Below are positions 24,964-34,980 of a stretch of 42,500 nt of DNA, piece by piece (within the stretch, counting starts at the first letter, position 1; every line of letters starts with the position of its first letter). The notes below the pieces were generated by a model that was not told where the DNA came from, did no database searches, and saw nothing but the letters and a program-made list of their open reading frames with translations. The stretch spans positions 2,080,001 through 2,122,500 of the forward strand of contig CAUJGJ010000397.1 in the NCBI GenBank assembly GCA_963170055.1, in the 5' to 3' direction. The position numbers were made by a program, and so were the translations under genes. Source of the DNA: Halisarca cf. caerulea. Taxonomy: Eukaryota; Porifera; Demospongiae; Chondrillida; Halisarcidae.

Positions 24964-27369
24964 CCTTTTAACGCCCGCGTGTTATTGTTAACACTTACCC
25001 GTTAAGGCCCGTTAGCCTAAAAAGTGGCGCGAACATACAGAAGCCTTTCCTGCTGTTTAGAAAGTGTCAGAAACCCAACGAACGTCTCAATTTCACTTAA
25101 CCTGTCCTCGAAGACCCTCTCCTATTGATCGCTTTCTTTTTCTGAACGGTATGGTGATTTACGTATGTAAAATATTGGCTAACCTACGAGTACGTTTTAC
25201 CAGTTAGGAAATGTGTATTATAGCAACTTGTATATGCGAACGCCGCAATTTAACGTCGCAGTACTCTTATTTTACTGTAGATACGATAATTCCGAAAGGA
25301 AATGGCAAGTAGATTACAATATAACGAAGTAGTACAACAAATAAATGATGATAGTGACTGGTATAATTCCGATGATGATTTGATTGGTGATGAACAAGAT
25401 GGTGACCTTGAAAACTTCTCAATGAGCAAAGATCCTCTGGATAGAGTAGATTGTGAAGAAGAAGAAGAAGAGGAATCTTGCCCATCCCCTTCACCGCCAA
25501 CTCCTTCACTCACAGCAAGAACAGTTCCCCAGGCACGTATATTGGAGACCAGTAACAGCTCCACTAGTGATCCACAACAGGAAGCATCACCAGTTCCAAG
25601 TGTGAACTCTTCTTCTGAATCAGTTTCCAACAGTTTCCTGCCAGTCCCGGGGCCGAAGGTGGGCATTGAGCCAGATGGTCATCCATATGATTTCTTTTGC
25701 CAAATCTGGGGGCCTGACACTTTCAAGGACATAGCGGCACAAACAAACCTCTATGCCTCTCAGAAAGGGACAACAACCTGGACAAATGTGAGTGAGGAAG
25801 AAATGCAGTCATTTTTGGGCATACACTTGGCAATGGGGCTGGTGCGACTACCCTCTCTCAGGGACTACTGGAGCACCAACCCATTGCTGGGTGCACCAGG
25901 CATGGTAAAGGGCATGGGTCGCAACAGGTTTCGCTCAATCTTGAGCCACTTACACTTGAATGACAATTCAAAAATGCCACAACGTGGCTTCCCTAATTTT
26001 GACAAGCTTTTCAAAATTCGACCATTGCTTGATGGGATCAGGGAGAATAGCCAGGTATGCTATCAGCCACACCAGCACCTGTCTATTGACGAAGCAATGG
26101 TTTTGTTTAAGGGGAGGAGTAGCTTGAGGCAATACATGCCCAACAAGCCCATCAAGTGGGGCTACAAGTGCTGGTGCATTTGTGATGCTACCAATGGCTA
26201 CATGTACAATGTAGATGTATACACCGGGGCCAGTGGTAACCTAGACGAGGATGGACTAGGTGCCACAGTTGTACAGAAACTACTGCAGGATCTGTACAAC
26301 GCAAACTACCATGTATACATGGATAATTTTTTCTCCAGCGTGCAACAGGCCATCAAGCTGAAAGAGAAGGGCACACTCATGATTGGCACTACACGCACAA
26401 ACAGGAGAGGCTGGCCCAAAGATATGAAGAATATGAAAAAATTGAATAAAGAAATGCAAAGGGGGGAGAGCCGATCAAAAGTAGTAAATGGGATAGAATG
26501 CGTAGTTTGGAAGGATAGGAAGGCGGTAGCCATAGTGAACAGTCTGGTGGATCCTAGCAAAGCCTCACACGTTCTCAGGCGCAACAAGGATGGAACGAGG
26601 TCACAAGTATCACGCCCTGAGAGTGTGAGGCTTTATAACTGCTTTATGGGAGGGGTTGATTTATTTGATTCGCGGCGGAAAACCTATTCCTGTAGCCGCA
26701 AATCGAAGAAGTGGTGGCTGAGGCTGTTTTATTTTCTGATGGACGCATCAGTTACAAATGCCTATATACTGTACAAAGAAACGCCCCAAACCAAAGCGCT
26801 TACCTTGAAAGAATTTGTTCTTCAATTGTCCGAGTACCTCATTGGCTGCAACAACTCCAGAAAACGTTCTTCCGCGCAAGAACCTCCTCCTGCGAGTCGA
26901 TTGTGCGGACGCCACTTCCCAGATCGCATGTCCACACAACACCAATGCAAAGTCTGCACGCAACGTCGACGCACAGTGTTTTGCTGCAAGGATTGCTCTC
27001 CTGAGCAACCAATCCCTCTCTGTCCCACAGAATGCTTCAGGATTTATCATACAAAGCTCAATATAAGCCGAAAATAACTTCATCGCAAGACATATCCTTT
27101 GACGGCCATTTTTATAGTTTGTATAACTTTGTAAACTCGTTTGTATAATTGCGTGTAACCATTGTCACCTGCGTTTTTGTACATATTTTGAAGTCAAATT
27201 ATATACTCTAAACGTCAGTGTATCACATTTAAAATCGCACAGATTATAGACATTTTCGCGCTCTATCTTCTCATATAAAACTTGTCAGGATTGCGTAAAG
27301 TTCGCACCTCGCGGGTTTTTACGGTATTTAGTGTGAAAGCCACTAAATAGGCTAATGGGCCTTAAGAGG
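24964..27369 (+). mobile_element. Complete piggyBac element with TTAA target duplication
   Basis: TTAA occurs at 24960-24963 and 27370-27373, directly outside inverted ends CCTTTTAACGCCC (left) and CCTCTTAAGGCCC (inverse of right). A second inverted pair lies inside: TTAAGGCCCGTTAGCCTAAA (from 25002) matches the inverse of the right end, TTAAGGCCCATTAGCCTATT. The left end therefore has a spacer between terminal and internal repeat, as in known piggyBac ends. The 2.4-kb length and single intact ORF indicate an autonomous copy. Confidence 0.92.
25302..27077 (+). CDS. piggyBac-family transposase (PGBD-like), intact
   Basis: This intronless 591-residue protein would cut and paste the surrounding element at TTAA sites. 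The N-terminus is acidic (DDSDWYNSDDDLIGDEQD). The DDE_Tnp_1_7 core starts near residue 127. The expected catalytic aspartates are D263 (LSIDEAM), D341 (VYMDNFF) and D453 (GGVDLFD), with D456 as the usual extra aspartate. The C-terminal cysteine/histidine-rich region (about 535-583: CGRHFPD, HQCKVC, FCCKDC, LCPTEC) matches the zinc-binding end-recognition domain of the family. Length is normal for piggyBac. The ATG at 25302 is the first in frame and no lesion is seen. Domestication is possible, but intact TIRs and TTAA favour a true element. Confidence 0.95.
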   Translation: MASRLQYNEVVQQINDDSDWYNSDDDLIGDEQDGDLENFSMSKDPLDRVDCEEEEEEESCPSPSPPTPSLTARTVPQARILETSNSSTSDPQQEASPVPSVNSSSESVSNSFLPVPGPKVGIEPDGHPYDFFCQIWGPDTFKDIAAQTNLYASQKGTTTWTNVSEEEMQSFLGIHLAMGLVRLPSLRDYWSTNPLLGAPGMVKGMGRNRFRSILSHLHLNDNSKMPQRGFPNFDKLFKIRPLLDGIRENSQVCYQPHQHLSIDEAMVLFKGRSSLRQYMPNKPIKWGYKCWCICDATNGYMYNVDVYTGASGNLDEDGLGATVVQKLLQDLYNANYHVYMDNFFSSVQQAIKLKEKGTLMIGTTRTNRRGWPKDMKNMKKLNKEMQRGESRSKVVNGIECVVWKDRKAVAIVNSLVDPSKASHVLRRNKDGTRSQVSRPESVRLYNCFMGGVDLFDSRRKTYSCSRKSKKWWLRLFYFLMDASVTNAYILYKETPQTKALTLKEFVLQLSEYLIGCNNSRKRSSAQEPPPASRLCGRHFPDRMSTQHQCKVCTQRRRTVFCCKDCSPEQPIPLCPTECFRIYHTKLNISRK

Positions 27370-27373
27370 TTAA

Positions 27374-28280
27374 TGACGTGTATTAATATGTAAACGTGGT
27401 AATATGGTTCACGTGAACGTTCACAAAAAAAGCATGGCGGTATAAATTGTTCGCAAATGTATGAACATATGTTTTTTAGTCATAAAATGCCGCGGCAAAA
27501 GCGCGGAATGGAACTTTAGAAAGTTTGCAGCTGTTCTTCATCGGAAAGCCGTTCTCAAGTGGTCGTTCGATTGTCGTTGTCTTCCTCTGTGTTTCTCAAC
27601 GCATTTTTCGGGTTTGATAAAGTCTCTCCATAATGCGGAGCATGGTAAGCAAGTATTTGTTGCTTTTTTTTGCTAAATGAAGCGAAACTATTGCGTAACC
27701 GTGCACCGGGGTCAAAGGTTGATAGTTGCGCCAGAGCACGTTGACTACATGAATACTACTTCTCCTAGTACTGCAAATTGTTTCCATTTGGTCCCGTTTT
27801 TCTCTCGTCTGTGCCTTCGTAAGCTTTGTACGTTTCTGTTTAGAGTCGGTGTGTGTCTCTTTGTGTATATGGCTTTGCTGGGATTGTCTTCAGTGTGATT
27901 ATCTTTGTTGATACAGTGTAAGATGGTGTGCGTGTGTGTCAGTGTATTCGTGTGTGATCCATGTGTGTTATTACATTTATTTATGTACATGTGAGTAATA
28001 TGTATACATATGTATATACGTGTTTGCAATGGGGAAAGTGTGTGTGTGTGGGTTTGTGTGTTTATGTACGTATGTAGGATAAAGTGGGGAAAATTGGAAC
28101 AGGGTCTATACTGCTTGAGGTGCCCAGCCATACTTGCCACTGCTGAACGCCCAGTTCGTGGAGGCAATAAGTAGACCCTAAAATGTATCTGTAATTTACT
28201 ATTGACCCTACTTTTACCCATTCGTTCCAAGTTACCCTGTCTTACCTTGCATGCATGGCGTGTTTATATTGGTATTACAC
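27374..28280. other. Intergenic, mildly TG-rich
   Basis: Contains a GTTCACGTGAACGTTCAC palindromic stretch near 27408 and AGCATGGCGG near 27430. A possible short exon with donor GTAAGC lies near 27646. None is strong enough to call a gene. Confidence 0.35.
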
Positions 28281-28284
28281 TTTT

Positions 28285-28288
<4 letters not shown>

Positions 28289-28350
<62 letters not shown>

Positions 28351-28572
28351 CCATGTAAATACAACCATAACTAGTACTATAAGTTATATTCCTTGGTCGT
28401 CGTTCTTCAGCCATCTGTGCTGTAAGCTATGTGGGAGTGTGTTGTGTGATTACCTTTGTTGTTATAGCATACGTATTGGCTATGTGCTTGTGTGTGAGTT
28501 ATGTTTGTTCTTACATGAATGTCTATATGTGTGGAAAATGTTTGTGTATTTAGTAGGGGAAATTGTGTGTGT

Positions 28573-28614
<42 letters not shown>

Positions 28615-28900
28615 ATGAGTGTGTGTGTGTGCACATGTGCCTGTCTGTGTGTAGACTTTGTCATTGTGCATAGTTGTGTGTATGTGTGTGCACATGTGCC
28701 TGTCTGTGTGTAGACTTTGTCATTGGAAATTAGTTCAGATGTCTGTCTGTGCAATTGTGCATAGTTGTGTGTGTGTGTGTTTATGAGTGTGTGTGTGTGT
28801 GTGTGTGCACATGTGCCTGTCTGTGTGTAGACTTTGTCAATGGGAATTAGTTCAGATGTCTGTCTGTGCAATTGTGCATAGTTGTGTGTGTGTGCATGTG
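28289..28900. repeat. (TG)n tracts and a GT-rich minisatellite
   Basis: (TG)n at 28289-28348 and 28566-28612. From about 28628 to 28890 the segment GCACATGTGCCTGTCTGTGT with AGACTTTGTCA repeats three times, the last two followed by GTTCAGATGTCTGTCTGTGC. The ORFs on both strands are translations of the repeat. Confidence 0.85.
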
Positions 28901-29164
28901 CATGTGTATGTGTGCATGTAAGATAATATAATATGTACATTTGTGTTTATATAATATGGTCACATATAGTGTGAACATGTGTTTGTGTGTGTACATGCAT
29001 GTTTTTCTGTGTCTCTCTCTCTGTCTTTGCATGTGTATGTGTACAATGTGTATTTGTGCCACTAGTACGTTATATACTGTTCACTATGTAAAGTATGTTG
29101 GTCAATTGTTTATTGAATGTGTGTATTTGTATGAGTAAATGTGTTTTAAACTGTGTACATATGT

Positions 29165-31801
29165 GGGCGTCCAAGCGAAAACGTGTAGTCAGGGTAAAAT
29201 TGTAATTTTACGTAACACATCAAAATCGTTTCTATGGATTCATCTGCGATTATCTCGTAAACGCATAAGGCAAGAAATATGCGATTTGGACATGATGTCA
29301 AGCAGAACTAGGGCTTCAGTTCGATATTTGTTCCGTGCAGATACGACAAAAAATGAGAACATAGCGGACAAAGTATGAGAACATACCCTAGACGATCGAT
29401 ATAATTCAACCGCATTACCAATCATTTCATTCCTTGTTCTTAGTTTAAGACTAGTTAGAGTCAATATTTTCGTACAGTATGTCGACCGACTTGAATCTCT
29501 CTTTGAACGATTCTTTTGAAATACTGGAAACAGAATTCGATATTGCCGAAAGGGATTATGCGACGACGTTTGCTACACCAGAGAATGACCACTGTTTTGA
29601 AGAAGAGGCCGAATTCACCGCTGATAGTGAACTTCAGGACACAAGTAGCAACTCAGTTGAGCTAGAAACAAGCTTCAGCGATGAAAAGGAAATACAGAAG
29701 GTGGATCAATTCCTTGCTGATTCTTGTAAGTGCCAGCAAGGTCCAAAAGGCACACCTTGCTCCACAGCACTGTCTAAAGAGCTGATTTCGACCACCAGGA
29801 ATGACTGCCATCAGCTCACTAGAAATGAATTGGATCTTGTTGTTATGGCACAGATCAATGCTCTGAGAACACGGGCATGTGATCAGGATCATGAATTGCA
29901 TGAAAACTCAAAATTCCGCGCCAATATGCTGTTCTTTATTCATGGCATACCAATATGTCAGACAACTTTCTTGTTCCTACATACTATCTCCAGAACCCGC
30001 TACTATAATCTGTGTGGTTCTGTAACAGCAAATGGATTGTGTGACAGAGTCCACGGAAATGTTCGCAAACGTCCACACAATGCATACCCACTGTCAAAGA
30101 TACAGCATGTTTCTTCGTTTATCACAAACATGGCTGTAACACATGGATTACCACTCCCAGGACGCTTACCTGGCTGTGAGGACAAAGCTCTTCTACTACC
30201 ATCTGACATGCCCAAAAGTAAGGTATATAGAGACTATGAAGTAGTATGTCAACAGGAGAATCTACAGCCTGTGAAACGAAGCACCTTTTACAAGGCATGG
30301 CAGGATCTTCATCTTAGCATTGGTACAATGAAGCCATCAAGTGACTTGTGCTTTGAATGTCAGCAGTACATGGGAAGAATAATGAGATCCGGTCATCTGT
30401 CTGAAGATGAGAAGTCATTGCGATTGAGGGAAGCTGAAGACCATTTAGCTCTAGCAAGATCTGAAAGAGCCTGGTACAATGGTCAGATTGAGAAGTGTAA
30501 AGGCCTATTAAAGGAGAGTGCATCCGGATCCAACTCAGAATACATCCATGTGAGCTTTGACTATGCTCAACAGATTCACTATCTGAACAACCCACAGCAA
30601 CCTGGACCAGCATACTTCCTAACAGCCAGGAAATGCCAGCTGTTTGGGGTGGCTTGTGAACCACTAGGCTATCAGATGAACTACCTCATTGATGAGGCTG
30701 AAGTAATAGGGAAGGGTGCAAATGCTACTATCAGCCTGCTACATCATTATTTGGAGGTTCATGGCATGAAGGTACCAGACCTGCTCCTACACGCAGACAA
30801 CTGCATTGGGCAGAACAAGAACAATGCCTTCATTCACTACATGATGTGGCGGGTTGCAACAGGGCACAACCAGAGCATTCAGCTGTCATTCATGCTAGCA
30901 GGACATACCAAATTTGCACCTGACCGACACTTCGGTCTTATCAAGAAACTGTACCGACGCACAAGAGTAGACACCATTACTTGCTTACTTCGCTTGGTGG
31001 AAAAATCCTCAATCTGTGGAGCAAACAAGGCTCAGCTTATTTGGGAACTCGATGGGAGTACTGCGGTCCACTTTTATGTCTGGGTGGAGTTCTTGAAGAG
31101 CAAGTACAAACCAGTACCATCTATTACATCATACCATTATTTCACAGTGCGGAATGCCAAACCAGATGTTATCAGTCTTCAAGTGCACTCGAATGGGGAG
31201 GAGAAACACCTAAGCATTGAGAAGACAAGGCCTAGTACAGATAGACTACCACAGGAGCTACACACCAAAGGGCTTGACCTAGAGCGACAATGGTATCTTT
31301 ATGAGAAGATCCGTCCCTTTTGTTCCAGCAACTTAGCTGCTGACCTAATCTGCCCAAAGCCATCACTTTCCAAGCCAAAAAGTCAGGTCGACAGAGGAGA
31401 AGATGAGGACAACACATCAACAGCAACATCATCTGAGTCTGCTGCCAAACGAAAAAGGACTGTCACCTGCAGTTGCTGTGGGCAGGAAGGCCACACTAAG
31501 CGAACATGCCCCTCTAAGTAGTTCATGTCTTTTGTTTTTGCAGTTTGTAGATGCCACTGTCATACATTATAACCTTTCTTCTCATATACCTCGATTAAAA
31601 TGACTATTATAATTAGGTATGAATATTATAATTAGTTTATGAATATTCATGTGTGTGTTTTCATTTCTGTTTAGGCCCAATAAAATGGAAATGAAAACTT
31701 TTGAGTACTTTACAAGTTGGCCAGTGCATAGAAACTGCGAAAATTGCAAAAAAATGGAAATGCCAAATTTGACCCGACTACACGTTTTCGCTTGGACACC
31801 C
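29165..31801 (+). mobile_element. Complete DNA transposon with about 36-bp TIRs and 8-bp target duplication
   Basis: Left end GGGCGTCCAAGCGAAAACGT and inverse of right end GGGTGTCCAAGCGAAAACGT continue alike through GTAGTC and GGTAAAATT/GGTCAAATT. ACATATGT occurs directly outside both ends (29157-29164 and 31802-31809), an 8-bp duplication that is also a palindrome. One intact ORF fills the middle, with 314 bp and 280 bp of noncoding sequence at the sides. AATAAA at 31679-31684 could be the polyadenylation signal. Confidence 0.88.
29479..31521 (+). CDS. DUF7869-like putative DDE transposase with C-terminal zinc knuckle
   Basis: This 680-residue, intronless, uninterrupted protein starts at the first in-frame ATG (MSTDLNLSLN). 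It has an acidic N-terminal part (about 1-80) and a Cys-rich patch (C83, C85, C94, C110). The central part contains HVSFDYAQQIHYLNNPQQPG (D361), LLHADNCIGQNKNNAFIHY (D440) and LAGHTKFAPDRHFGL (H476, D482). These spaced acidic residues in strand-like contexts look like an RNase H-fold triad. The tail has a basic KRKR and CSCCGQEGHTKRTC, a C-x2-C-x4-H-x4-C zinc knuckle (C664, C667, H672, C677). I recall this core as the DUF7869 family. Transposase function is inferred from its place between terminal repeats and a target duplication; the catalytic residue assignment is also inferred. Confidence 0.88.
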   Translation: MSTDLNLSLNDSFEILETEFDIAERDYATTFATPENDHCFEEEAEFTADSELQDTSSNSVELETSFSDEKEIQKVDQFLADSCKCQQGPKGTPCSTALSKELISTTRNDCHQLTRNELDLVVMAQINALRTRACDQDHELHENSKFRANMLFFIHGIPICQTTFLFLHTISRTRYYNLCGSVTANGLCDRVHGNVRKRPHNAYPLSKIQHVSSFITNMAVTHGLPLPGRLPGCEDKALLLPSDMPKSKVYRDYEVVCQQENLQPVKRSTFYKAWQDLHLSIGTMKPSSDLCFECQQYMGRIMRSGHLSEDEKSLRLREAEDHLALARSERAWYNGQIEKCKGLLKESASGSNSEYIHVSFDYAQQIHYLNNPQQPGPAYFLTARKCQLFGVACEPLGYQMNYLIDEAEVIGKGANATISLLHHYLEVHGMKVPDLLLHADNCIGQNKNNAFIHYMMWRVATGHNQSIQLSFMLAGHTKFAPDRHFGLIKKLYRRTRVDTITCLLRLVEKSSICGANKAQLIWELDGSTAVHFYVWVEFLKSKYKPVPSITSYHYFTVRNAKPDVISLQVHSNGEEKHLSIEKTRPSTDRLPQELHTKGLDLERQWYLYEKIRPFCSSNLAADLICPKPSLSKPKSQVDRGEDEDNTSTATSSESAAKRKRTVTCSCCGQEGHTKRTCPSK

Positions 31802-31879
31802 ACATATGTACACACACAAAGTGGAACATTTACACACATACTCACTGAGACATGTACATATGTGCATGTACACACACTG

Positions 31880-32021
31880 AGAAATTACAGAAAATTTATA
31901 AAAATGGAAGGCACAGCACTCACAGTGTAAAGAAAAGTGGTTATGTTAAGGCATAAACACAAACACCAAGACATGTACATGCATATACACACATGGAGAC
32001 ATGTAGACGTGACATACATAT

Positions 32022-32059
<38 letters not shown>

Positions 32060-32285
32060 ACACACACACACACACACACTGAGACATGTAAATGCGTAAA
32101 CACACATACACTGAGATAATTATACAAACTTGTAAAAATGGAAGGCACAGCACTCACAGAGTATAAGGAATAGTGGCTATGTTAAGGCATATACACAAAC
32201 ATTAGACATGTACATGCATACACACAGAGAGACATGTACACACATACACACACACGCACAGACACACAGACACACAGACACACAG

Positions 32286-32316
<31 letters not shown>

Positions 32317-32467
32317 GACATGTACACTCGTGTACACACACATACTGAGAGTTTACTACAGGAAATTATAAAATGGAAGGCATAATGATAGCACTCACAG
32401 TGTAAGGAATATATAGTGGTTATGTTAAGGTATAAACACACACACATACTAAGACATGTACATGCGT

Positions 32468-32498
<31 letters not shown>

Positions 32499-32600
32499 CA
32501 TGTACATGCATACACACACACTGAGACATGTCTGTTCACGCATACACATGCACACACATTGAGACATGTACATGTGTATACACACATGCTCATGATTATA
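31880..32600. repeat. Three tandem units of about 235 bp with (CA)n
   Basis: AAAATGGAAGGCA recurs at about 31901, 32135 and 32370, each followed by GCACTCACAG, TGTTAAGGYATA and repeats of GAGACATGTACATG with ATACACACA. (CA)n runs lie at 32028-32080 and 32280-32313. Confidence 0.8.
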
Positions 32601-32699
32601 GTCTTGCATTGTGATGTGTGTTATAAGTAATAGAAATATTATTATTAAAGGAATATTAACTGATATGCGCATAACCACATGCACACACACATTCATCCG

Positions 32700-33630
32700 C
32701 TGTGTTCTAAATCAAACATTGGTCAGCATGAATTTATAATTCTTAGCATTAAGTACAAAATTAATATAAATAAAATTGAATGTTAAAACATGAGGTTTCT
32801 AACTGTTAAAGTAAGTTACATGATGATGTTCGAAAAAGTACAACTGAAATAAGACAAGAACGATTCAATACAAACAGTCTTACTGTGTTGATCGATGATG
32901 CCGTCGAAATACAATAGGCATCGAGAATCTATAAAAATGAATTAGTAATTACTCATAATAGTAACACAGGGTATGCAATAGCAGATTTACCTCTTCGGGG
33001 TATCCTAAATTAAGAAAATGTTCTTTTTACGTCTCGTAGAAGTGGAAAGTACTAACAAAACCTTTCAGCGTATTCTAGTCAATTTAATAATTGCTCCATA
33101 GTCAGCACGCGAATGAAAATTCCCTACAAAAAAATCATAAAATATAGGTTAAGAAAAGCCCAACATCATAGCAACAGTTTGTGTAACTTACAAATATTCT
33201 TCGCACAACCGAACAAACAATGTGAACTTAAACAAGTCAAATCTTTTAACAATAAATATTGTTGAAAGTGTTAATAGTAGTGATTCAACTACAACGATTG
33301 ACTGTAATAAGGCTATGAAAAGTATCCATATAGGAAAAGTCTTCTCGATAGTGAACCAACATTTCACACTTGACAAATTTCCCCTTCCTTAGTCACGTGA
33401 TAAAGCGATTACGTCAGTCTAAGAATCTCACGTAAGAATAAATTATGCTAAAAATCGTGTAACAATACGTATTCAAACACGGAGTAATGGAATCGCTCCC
33501 TTCTTTGTTTGTGTGTATTTTCACTGTACTGGCGTAAGAGTTATTTGTATTGGTGTGAACCTCGCACTTTATTTCTAACAGTATACCTAACACTTACACA
33601 TTGTCATACACATATACATGCATACTATGT
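32700..33630. other. Intergenic, nothing recognised
   Basis: AT-rich; no supported gene, TIR pair or RNA gene. Confidence 0.45.
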
Positions 33631-33639
33631 ACTACAAAT

Positions 33640-33749
33640 GAGAATATTGTGTAAAATATACAATGTCCACAATCACCCCATGCATGATATACTGTTGCAC
33701 TAACATACCTTTTATTACTGCACTAAAATTGCACACACACACACACACA

Positions 33750-33789
<40 letters not shown>

Positions 33790-33960
33790 TGCACACACAC
33801 ATACACATGGGCGCACACATACACACACACACAGACACAGACACACACACACACGAACACACACACACACACACATACACATACATATGTAAAATATACA
33901 AAGTTTATACACCATAACCACCCCACATACTCGTGCTATAAGATACCTTTTCTTACTACG
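33640..33960. repeat. (CA)n microsatellite flanked by a diverged direct repeat
   Basis: (CA)n with ATACA interruptions spans about 33731-33885. The flanks (AATATACAATGTCCACAATC with ATACCTTTTATTACT, and AATATACAAAGTTTATACAC with ATACCTTTTCTTACT) are related, so the array lies within a duplicated segment. Confidence 0.7.
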
Positions 33961-34150
33961 ACATGTTCATACACACACCAACAAACAAACACACATACAT
34001 AACACATAGAAAGTATTTACTGCTTTGCTGGACTTTCAGAAGTCAATTTGGTTATGTAAATGCATTTTATTATGACGTACCATTATTTCCTTTCTCTTCA
34101 TGCAGGGTAGAGTTTCTAGCAAGATTTATGGTGCACATAATCACCAGTAA

Positions 34151-34957
34151 AGCTTGGTGCAACAGCATGTAGCTGAGTTATTAGATTGTATTACTTGTAA
34201 TTGTGTATGTAGTCAGCACAAGTGCAACATTTGCATATTTCACATATATCCACATGGCCAGATAGTCACCTTTGTCCACAAGAGCTGTTTATCAACTACG
34301 GGCTGTACCTCAGATAATTTAGTTTTTCCTCTCCTAGTCTATTTCCTTTTACTACTTTCTGGGGATGTAGAATTAAATCCTGGGCCCAAATGTTCATTTA
34401 ACATAAAATTAAATTCATTAAACTTTAAATGTTTTTGTGTAATGGTTGTTTCCTTTATAATGCTGTTGATGTTTGCTATCGATTTTGTATTGACTCGTCC
34501 GTTTAATAAATGTAATGTGAGTCAAAATGAAAATACGCAACACTATTTCGGTTATAATTTGACTCACAGTAAGATGGAAACTAACTTTAGAGATTGTACA
34601 GAATTGAAATTGCATTTTCTACGAATATGTCCAAATCTGACAAATATTCCGCATAATGTTGTCTTTTCAGTAGCAATAAAAAGACGTCGCCGTTTTGTGT
34701 TTAATGAGCACTAATCGAAACGTTCGTTTTATTATGCACGATTATTACTATTACTGTTACTCTTAGCTGGCGATGTCGAACGTAATCCAGGACCTGTAGA
34801 CAGCATGGAAGATAAACAGAAAAAAAATTGTATATCTACTGTAATGGATTGCAGTGACAGGGATAAGGAACTAAAAGAAAAAAGTAGCAATTCTCATGTA
34901 GATAGACTGGAACAATTGCTATTAGTCAAAGGAAACATCGGGAGAAGGAGAGTATAG
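34151..34957 (+). pseudogene. Helitron leader with two in-frame 2A ribosome-skipping motifs
   Basis: One frame runs from 34151 to TAG at 34955-34957 with a single TAA at 34712-34714. The first 2A-type motif, SGDVELNPGP, has its D-V-E-x-N-P-G-P core at 34364-34387 and follows FPLLVYFLLLL. The second, AGDVERNPGP (core 34772-34795), follows a run of eight leucines. 2A peptides release the nascent chain between the last Gly and Pro, so upstream and downstream products would separate. Between them lies a likely membrane segment (VMVVSFIMLLMFAIDFVL) with two Asn-Leu-Thr sequons. No ATG precedes the first motif in frame, so the true start may be in an unrecognised upstream exon or lost. The peptide after the second motif is charged and shifts frame into the next ORF. 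Confidence 0.75.
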
Positions 34958-34980
34958 AACAGAGAGAATCTCGACTGGAA

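Noticed and set aside
25250..25666. 138-residue minus-strand ORF
   Set aside because: It is antisense to the N-terminus of the intact piggyBac transposase.
27461..27898. Possible gene start near AGCATGGCGG with a GTAAGC donor
   Set aside because: Frames from the ATGs stop quickly and no downstream exon could be linked.
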